From DATAVK01 sp036267755 (GTDB lineage: Bacteria > Actinomycetota > Actinomycetes > JAFAQI01): DNA of 64,000 nucleotides. The stretch spans positions 1 through 64,000 of the forward strand of contig DATAVK010000009.1 in assembly GCA_036267755.1 (NCBI GenBank), read 5' to 3'. Numbering within the stretch: the stretch's first letter is position 1; each line of letters opens with the position of its first letter. A model generated the notes under the pieces. The model saw only the letters and a program-made list of their open reading frames with translations, searched no databases and was not told the DNA's origin. Shown in pieces: positions 59,550 through 64,000 of the stretch. Position numbers and translations under genes: made by a program.

Positions 59550-61063
59550 TCCGGGTCGCCTTCTTCGTGGGCGCCCGCCATCATCAGACCGATTTGTTCT
59601 CGCCCGACGCCCGGCGGGACGATGCCAACCACGGCCCCACGGAACATCACCGCGACCTGGTCGGCGAGCGCGAGGATCTCGTCGAGCTCCGAGGAGATCA
59701 GCAGGACGGCGGTTCCGCGGTCGCGCTCCTCGATGATCCGCCGGTGGACGTACTCGATCGAGCCGACATCCAGGCCGCGCGTCGGCTGAGCGGCGACGAG
59801 CAGTCGCACCGGCCGGGACAGCTCGCGAGCGACCACGACCTTCTGCTGGTTGCCGCCGGACAGGGTGCCCACCGGCGTCTCCACTGAGGTCGCCCGGATG
59901 TCGAACTCGCTCAGCTTGCGCTGGCCACTCTCGCTCACCTCGGTGAGGTTCCGCGCGCCGTGCCGCGCGTACGGCGCGACGTTGTGCAGGTCGAGCACCA
60001 GGTTGTCGCCGATCGACATACCGAGCACCAGCCCCTCACGCTGCCGGTCCTCGGGGATGTAGGCGATGCCGGCGCGCAGCGCGTGGCGGGGCGTCGACCC
60101 CGTGATGTCCTTCCCGTCCAGCCGGATCGTTCCGCCCGCTACCGGGTGCAGGCCGAGCAACGCCTCGGCGAGCTCGGTCTGCCCGTTGCCCTGCACCCCG
60201 GCGAGGGCTACGACCTCGCCGGCCCGCACCGTCAGGTCGACGTGGTCCACGACAGTGACGCCGCGCTCGTCCGTCAGCGTGAGGGCACCGAGTGAGAGCA
60301 TCGGTTCACCGGGTTCGGCGGCCGTCTTGCGGACCACAAGGTCGACGTTGCGGCCGACCATCATGGTCGCGAGCTCCTCCTCATCCGACTCGGCGGGCGT
60401 GGTGGTGCCGACGACCTTGCCCTGCCGTACGACGGTGATCCGGTCCGCGACGGCCAAGACCTCCTTGAGCTTGTGCGTGATGAACAGGATGGAGCAGCCC
60501 GACTCGGCCAGCGAGCGCATGATCGTGAACAGGCCGTCGGTCTCCTGCGGCGTCAGCACCGCCGTGGGCTCGTCGAGGATCAGCAGGCTGACGTCCCGCA
60601 GCAGCGCCTTGAGGATCTCGACACGCTGCTGGATGCCGACCGGTAGCTCCTCGACGGTCGCGTCCGGATCCACCTCGAGACCGAACTCCGCCGAGAGCCG
60701 GCGGATGTCCGCGCGTGCCTTCTGGCGGTCCAGGAAACCAAGCGCACGGGTCGGCTCGAAGCCGAGCACGACGTTCTCGGCCACGGTGAACACCGGCACC
60801 AGCATGAAGTGCTGGTGCACCATGCCGATGCCCTGCCGGATGGCGTCACCCGGGTCGGCGAAGCGGACCGCGGCACCGTCGATCCGGATCTCGCCGGCAT
60901 CGGCCTGCAACAGGCCGAAGAGCACGTTCATGAGCGTGCTCTTGCCGGCCCCGTTCTCACCGAGCAGGCAGTGGATCTCGCCGGGCTCGACGGTCAGGTC
61001 GATCCCATTGTTGGCCACCAGCGCGCCGAAGCGCTTGGTGATCCCTGCCAGCTCGAGCTTCAT
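59546..61063 (-). CDS. Nucleoside ABC transporter ATPase (double ABC domain)
   Basis: The 505-residue protein has two ABC domains. The first has Walker A GENGAGKST, Q-loop MVHQHFMLVPVFTVAENV, a non-standard signature LPVGIQQRVEIL and Walker B LLILDEPTAVL. The second has a degenerate Walker A region (GVQGNGQTELAEALLG) and a good signature LSGGNQQKVVVAREL. This asymmetry is typical of BMP-family nucleoside and CUT2 importers. It is separated from the BMP gene by 65 bases and overlaps the first permease gene. Confidence 0.94.
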   Translation of the reverse strand: MKLELAGITKRFGALVANNGIDLTVEPGEIHCLLGENGAGKSTLMNVLFGLLQADAGEIRIDGAAVRFADPGDAIRQGIGMVHQHFMLVPVFTVAENVVLGFEPTRALGFLDRQKARADIRRLSAEFGLEVDPDATVEELPVGIQQRVEILKALLRDVSLLILDEPTAVLTPQETDGLFTIMRSLAESGCSILFITHKLKEVLAVADRITVVRQGKVVGTTTPAESDEEELATMMVGRNVDLVVRKTAAEPGEPMLSLGALTLTDERGVTVVDHVDLTVRAGEVVALAGVQGNGQTELAEALLGLHPVAGGTIRLDGKDITGSTPRHALRAGIAYIPEDRQREGLVLGMSIGDNLVLDLHNVAPYARHGARNLTEVSESGQRKLSEFDIRATSVETPVGTLSGGNQQKVVVARELSRPVRLLVAAQPTRGLDVGSIEYVHRRIIEERDRGTAVLLISSELDEILALADQVAVMFRGAVVGIVPPGVGREQIGLMMAGAHEEGDPE

Positions 61064-61128
61064 CGTGCCTCCCGACCGGCGGTAGGGCGCACCCTAGCGC
61101 CGGTCGGCCTGGCCTGTCCCGACTCGGA

Positions 61129-62313
61129 TCAGCTCGCCGGGTAGGAGTTCGGGTTCACCGAGATCTGCCCGGACTCGATGCCGGCCTTGATCGTGGTGAG
61201 TGCCGAGGACACCTTGGACGGGATCTTGCTGGTGAACTGATGGAACGGCGCCAGCCCGACGCCGCCGTTCTTCAGCGTGCCGACGTAGAGGCCACCGGTG
61301 AACGTTCCCTTGGCGGCCGCCTCAACCTCTGTGCTCACCGAGGTTGAGATTCCCTTGTTGACGCTGGTGAGGAACAGCGAGCAGTACTGCGGTGCGGAGA
61401 TGCACCCGTCGGTGTCGACCCACTCCATGTAGTTGGTGCCACCCGCCTGCTTGACGGCCGCGGCGGCGCCGAGACCCACCGAGCCGGCCACCGGGAAGAT
61501 CACGTCGGCGCCCTGCGAGAGGAGGGTCTGGGTGTCGGTCTTGCCGAGCGACTGGTTGGTGAAGTCATTGGTGAACAGGCCGGACCCGGCGAGGCTGTTC
61601 TTGGGCCGACCGGCCTTGGGCGTCCAGCCGAGGACGCTCACGTGGGCGTTGTTCTGCTTATTGAAGTAGCGGACGCCGGCAACCCAGCCATCCATATAGA
61701 TGGTGACGGTCGGGATGTTCTGACCACCGAAGGTGCCGACCTTGCCGGACTTGCTCATGGCCGCCGCGAGGTAGCCGCCGAGGAAACCGTCCTGGTTCGT
61801 CTCGTAACTGAGCGACTTGACGTTCTTCAGCCCGAGCGAGGGGTAGTCGACGATCGCGAACTTCTGGTTGGGGTTGGCCTTGGCGGCCTTCGTCGTGGCG
61901 GCGGCCATGTCGAAGCCGACCGTGATGATGATCCCGCAGTGCCGCCCGACCAGCGTGTTGATGTTGGGCGTGTAGTCGCTGGTGGAGGTCGACGACAGGT
62001 AGGTGTAGGTCAGGCCCGGAATCGCCTTCGCCGCGACCTTCAGACCGTCATACGCCGAGGCGTTGAAGGAACGGTCGTTGATGCCACCGGTGTCGGTGAC
62101 CTCACAGGCGAGGAACTTGCTCGTCGTGCTGGCGCTCGAGCTCGCCGCTGCTGACGGGCTGGACCCGCCCGACGCCCCGGTGCTGCCCGTGGAGGTACCG
62201 CCGCACGCGGCCGCGACCACCGCCAGTGAGGCGGTCACTCCGATCATGATCGTGGACCTGCGTCCCCGTCGACCGGCCGTCGTACGGACAGTGCGCTTCA
62301 CTCGATCAGCCAC
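61129..62313 (-). CDS. BMP-family nucleoside-binding lipoprotein
   Basis: I use the GTG at 62313, five bases after AAGGGG, giving 394 residues. A basic N-terminus with Arg pairs, a hydrophobic helix and a lipobox (AAAC, Cys37) mark a lipoprotein. The mature domain is of the Bmp/Med type: CEVTDTGGINDRSFNASAYDGL, VGFDMAAATTKAA, FAIVDYP, GFLGGYLAAAMSKSGKVGTFG. It binds nucleosides outside the cell for the ABC importer downstream. It is divergent from the purine nucleoside phosphorylase gene, suggesting joint regulation of uptake and breakdown. Confidence 0.92.
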   Translation of the reverse strand: MADRVKRTVRTTAGRRGRRSTIMIGVTASLAVVAAACGGTSTGSTGASGGSSPSAAASSSASTTSKFLACEVTDTGGINDRSFNASAYDGLKVAAKAIPGLTYTYLSSTSTSDYTPNINTLVGRHCGIIITVGFDMAAATTKAAKANPNQKFAIVDYPSLGLKNVKSLSYETNQDGFLGGYLAAAMSKSGKVGTFGGQNIPTVTIYMDGWVAGVRYFNKQNNAHVSVLGWTPKAGRPKNSLAGSGLFTNDFTNQSLGKTDTQTLLSQGADVIFPVAGSVGLGAAAAVKQAGGTNYMEWVDTDGCISAPQYCSLFLTSVNKGISTSVSTEVEAAAKGTFTGGLYVGTLKNGGVGLAPFHQFTSKIPSKVSSALTTIKAGIESGQISVNPNSYPAS

Positions 62314-62340
62314 CAGTTCCCCTTCCGGGGCCGGCCCCAC

Positions 62341-62485
62341 GAAGCGGGGACGCGGCCATCACCAATGGCCACGAGCGGTGGCCGGAGGGGACCATACACC
62401 CGCCGCGTCCTGCGCCCAGGTCACGGTTTCGTGAACTCTCCGGGCGCATTTCGCCCTGCTAGTGGCTGCGGTAACGTCGCCAACC
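62341..62485. promoter_or_regulatory. Divergent promoter region with several dyads (importer / PNP)
   Basis: Two hairpins lie side by side: GGCCAT-5-ATGGCC (62354-62370) and GGCCAC-5-GTGGCC (62367-62383), sharing four bases, so they are mutually exclusive. A further dyad CACG-GTTT-CGTG (62422-62433) follows. A -10-like TAACGT (62472-62477) lies eight bases before GTG 62486, consistent with leaderless PNP mRNA. Binding proteins are unknown. Confidence 0.4.
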
Positions 62486-63316
62486 GTGACCGGGACCGAC
62501 GCCGACCCGTTCGCCGCTGCCGAGGCCGCCGCCGCCGAGCTGGCCCGACGCAGCGGGGTGCTGCGGCACGACGTGGCGGTCGTCCTCGGGTCGGGCTGGC
62601 AGGACGCCGCCGAGAGCCTCGGCACTGGCGCCGTCGAGCTGTCGACGACCGACTTGCCGGGGTTCGTCCCACCGACCGTCGCCGGGCATCAGGGCCGGGT
62701 GCGCTCGGTCGACGTGGCCGGTCGTCGGGTGCTGGTGCTGGTCGGGCGGGTGCACCTCTACGAGGGCCGGACACCGGCTGAGGCGGTCCACCCGGTGCGG
62801 ATGGCGATCGCGGCCGGCGCCCGGGTGGTCGTGCTCACCAACGCGGCCGGTGGCGTGAACCCGGACTACCGGGTAGGGCAGACGGTCGTGATCCGGGACC
62901 ATCTCAACCTCACCGGGGTCTCGCCGCTGGCCGGCCCGCCGCCGCCGCCGGGCTACGCCGGGCGGTTCGTCGACCTGACCGACTGCTGGTCGCCGCGGCT
63001 GCGGGCGCTGGCCGCGGAGGTCGATCCCGACCTGGTCGAGGGGGTGTACGCCGCCTTGCCGGGCCCGCACTACGAGACGCCGGCCGAGGTCGCGCTGCTG
63101 CGTTCCAGTGGCGCCGACCTGGTGGGCATGTCGACGGTGCTCGAGGCGATCGCGGCGCGACACCTCGGCGCGGAGCTGCTCGGGCTGTCCCTCGTGACCA
63201 ACGCCGCAGCGGGTGTCGCCGCCGCGCCGGTCGCCCACGAGGAGGTGCTCGCCGCGGGTGCCGCCGCCGCGCCCGGGCTGGCCCGACTGGTCGGCGACGT
63301 GATCGCCCGGCTGTGA
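62486..63316 (+). CDS. punA: Purine nucleoside phosphorylase (trimeric, class I)
   Basis: The GTG at 62486 gives 276 residues, close to known actinobacterial PNP lengths; GTG 62462 would add eight. The enzyme splits inosine, guanosine and deoxy forms to base plus (deoxy)ribose 1-phosphate. Motifs: VVLGSGW phosphate loop, VLVGRVHLYEGRTP, VLTNAAGGVNP, PGPHYETPAEV, VGMSTVLEAIAARH and LSLVTNAAAG. It acts downstream of adenosine deaminase and upstream of the phosphosugar mutase that follows after seven bases. Confidence 0.94.
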   Translation: MTGTDADPFAAAEAAAAELARRSGVLRHDVAVVLGSGWQDAAESLGTGAVELSTTDLPGFVPPTVAGHQGRVRSVDVAGRRVLVLVGRVHLYEGRTPAEAVHPVRMAIAAGARVVVLTNAAGGVNPDYRVGQTVVIRDHLNLTGVSPLAGPPPPPGYAGRFVDLTDCWSPRLRALAAEVDPDLVEGVYAALPGPHYETPAEVALLRSSGADLVGMSTVLEAIAARHLGAELLGLSLVTNAAAGVAAAPVAHEEVLAAGAAAAPGLARLVGDVIARL

Positions 63317-63323
63317 GCACCCG

Positions 63324-64000
63324 GTGACCGACCAGCCGTCGCTCGCCGAGCTGTGTCCCGAGGTCGAGGCCTGGCTCGCCGGCGACCCGGACCCGGTCAC
63401 CCGCGCCGAGCTGACCGAGCTGCTCGACGCCGGCGACGTGACCGCCCTCGCGGAGCGGTTCACGCACCCGCTGCAGTTCGGGACGGCGGGACTGCGCGGC
63501 GAGCTCGGCGCCGGACCGGCCCGGATGAACCGCTCGGTGGTACGCCGGACCACCGCCGGCGTGGCCAGCTGGGTGCTCGACTGCGGCCGGGGTGCCGCGG
63601 CCGCCGGCGTCGTGGTGGGACGGGACGCCCGCCACGGGTCGGAGCGATTCGCGGCGGACGTGATCGACGTACTGACGTCGTTCGGGGTAGCCGTCCACGT
63701 GCTCGCGCCGCCGCTGCCGACGCCGCTCACCGCGTTCGCCGTCGGCCGGCTCGGCGCGGCCGCCGGAATCGTCGTCACTGCGAGTCACAACCCGGCACCC
63801 GACAACGGCTACAAGGTGTACGCCGGTGACGGGGCGCAGATCATCCCGCCGGACGACGCCGACATCGCTTCCGCCGCCGCCCGCGAACCCACCCAGCCGG
63901 AAGGCACGACGGCAGGCGTCGTCACCGACGTGACCGAGGGCGTGCTCGCGTCGTACCGGACCGCGGTGCTCGGCCTGCTGGACCCGGACGGGCCGCGCGA
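63324..64000 (+). CDS. Phosphosugar mutase (phosphopentomutase/phosphoglucomutase-like), 3' truncated
   Basis: Only the first 225 codons lie in the window. The start is GTG 63324, eight bases after the PNP stop. The fragment has FGTAGLRGELGAGPARMN near residue 55, GVVVGRDARHGSERFA, and the catalytic phosphoserine loop VVTASHNPAPDNGYKVY. This is the alpha-D-phosphohexomutase superfamily. The PNP context suggests it converts ribose or deoxyribose 1-phosphate to the 5-phosphate, replacing the unrelated DeoB-type mutase. The end and the sugar-specificity loop are beyond the window. Confidence 0.9.
   Translation, partial: MTDQPSLAELCPEVEAWLAGDPDPVTRAELTELLDAGDVTALAERFTHPLQFGTAGLRGELGAGPARMNRSVVRRTTAGVASWVLDCGRGAAAAGVVVGRDARHGSERFAADVIDVLTSFGVAVHVLAPPLPTPLTAFAVGRLGAAAGIVVTASHNPAPDNGYKVYAGDGAQIIPPDDADIASAAAREPTQPEGTTAGVVTDVTEGVLASYRTAVLGLLDPDGPR

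Overview
The window is a GC-rich, gene-dense chromosomal segment typical of a soil-type actinobacterium (Actinomycetota). The signs are the strong G/C bias at third codon positions, frequent GTG starts, many four-base ATGA/GTGA overlaps between consecutive genes, twin-arginine lipoprotein signals, and families common in this phylum (Streptomyces-type xylose isomerase, ROK repressor, alditol oxidase, SWIM-SNF2 helicase). I cannot name the genus. There is no rRNA, tRNA, CRISPR array, transposase or phage gene. The segment reads as stable chromosome with patches of accessory genes.

Layout. 1-4.7 kb: a truncated gene end, an XRE-type regulator divergent from a DHA2 drug exporter with a palindromic operator region between them, two small genes, and a zinc alcohol dehydrogenase. 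3.7-6.5 kb: a translationally coupled trio (amidohydrolase, MIP18/DUF59 protein, alcohol dehydrogenase) that resembles the accessory end of propane-type di-iron monooxygenase operons, but no monooxygenase subunit is present. 6.6-19.9 kb: a pentose island. It holds a LacI regulator divergent from araB-araD-araA, a CUT2 sugar ABC importer with a single-domain ATPase, an alditol oxidase on the opposite strand, and xylA-xylB followed by a ROK regulator (XylR type). 19.9-32 kb: a GGDEF-EAL c-di-GMP protein, a D-amino-acid-dehydrogenase-like flavoprotein, a 31-bp hairpin tandem array, a HAD phosphatase, a secreted protein, a TetR/MFS pair, two oxidoreductases, a LysR/MFS pair and a PAP2 phosphatase. 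32-45.4 kb: a SWIM-SNF2 helicase, an epimerase-methyltransferase fusion, an AAA-TPR protein with a C-terminal cyclase domain, a SpoIIE-type phosphatase, a DUF1810 protein, a conserved hypothetical that may be nuclease-like, a RecQ helicase fused to a phosphoribosyltransferase-like domain, and a DinB protein. 45.4-49.9 kb: a processive family 2 glycosyltransferase with a mucin-like tail, opposite a polysaccharide deacetylase and a beta-propeller lipoprotein. 49.9-64 kb: a nucleoside catabolism island. It holds deoC, two aldehyde dehydrogenases (the second lacking its catalytic half), a methyltransferase, add, deoA, cdd, a BMP-type nucleoside ABC importer, purine nucleoside phosphorylase and a truncated phosphosugar mutase.

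How the parts work together. The pentose island would import a pentose and convert arabinose or xylose to xylulose 5-phosphate, with separate LacI and XylR control points visible as half-conserved palindromes. The nucleoside island would import nucleosides, deaminate them (Cdd, Add), split them by phosphorolysis (DeoA, PNP), isomerise the pentose 1-phosphate (mutase), cleave deoxyribose 5-phosphate (DeoC) and oxidise the acetaldehyde (ALDH).

The least explained items are a 48-49 bp palindromic element present twice, 35 kb apart and in opposite orientation; a hairpin tandem array filling a convergent intergenic gap; a 12-base motif shared by the LysR/MFS gap and the aldo/keto reductase upstream region; the orphan monooxygenase-type accessory trio; and the nuclease-like gene beside RecQ-PRTase. 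None of these is proven to be a new system.
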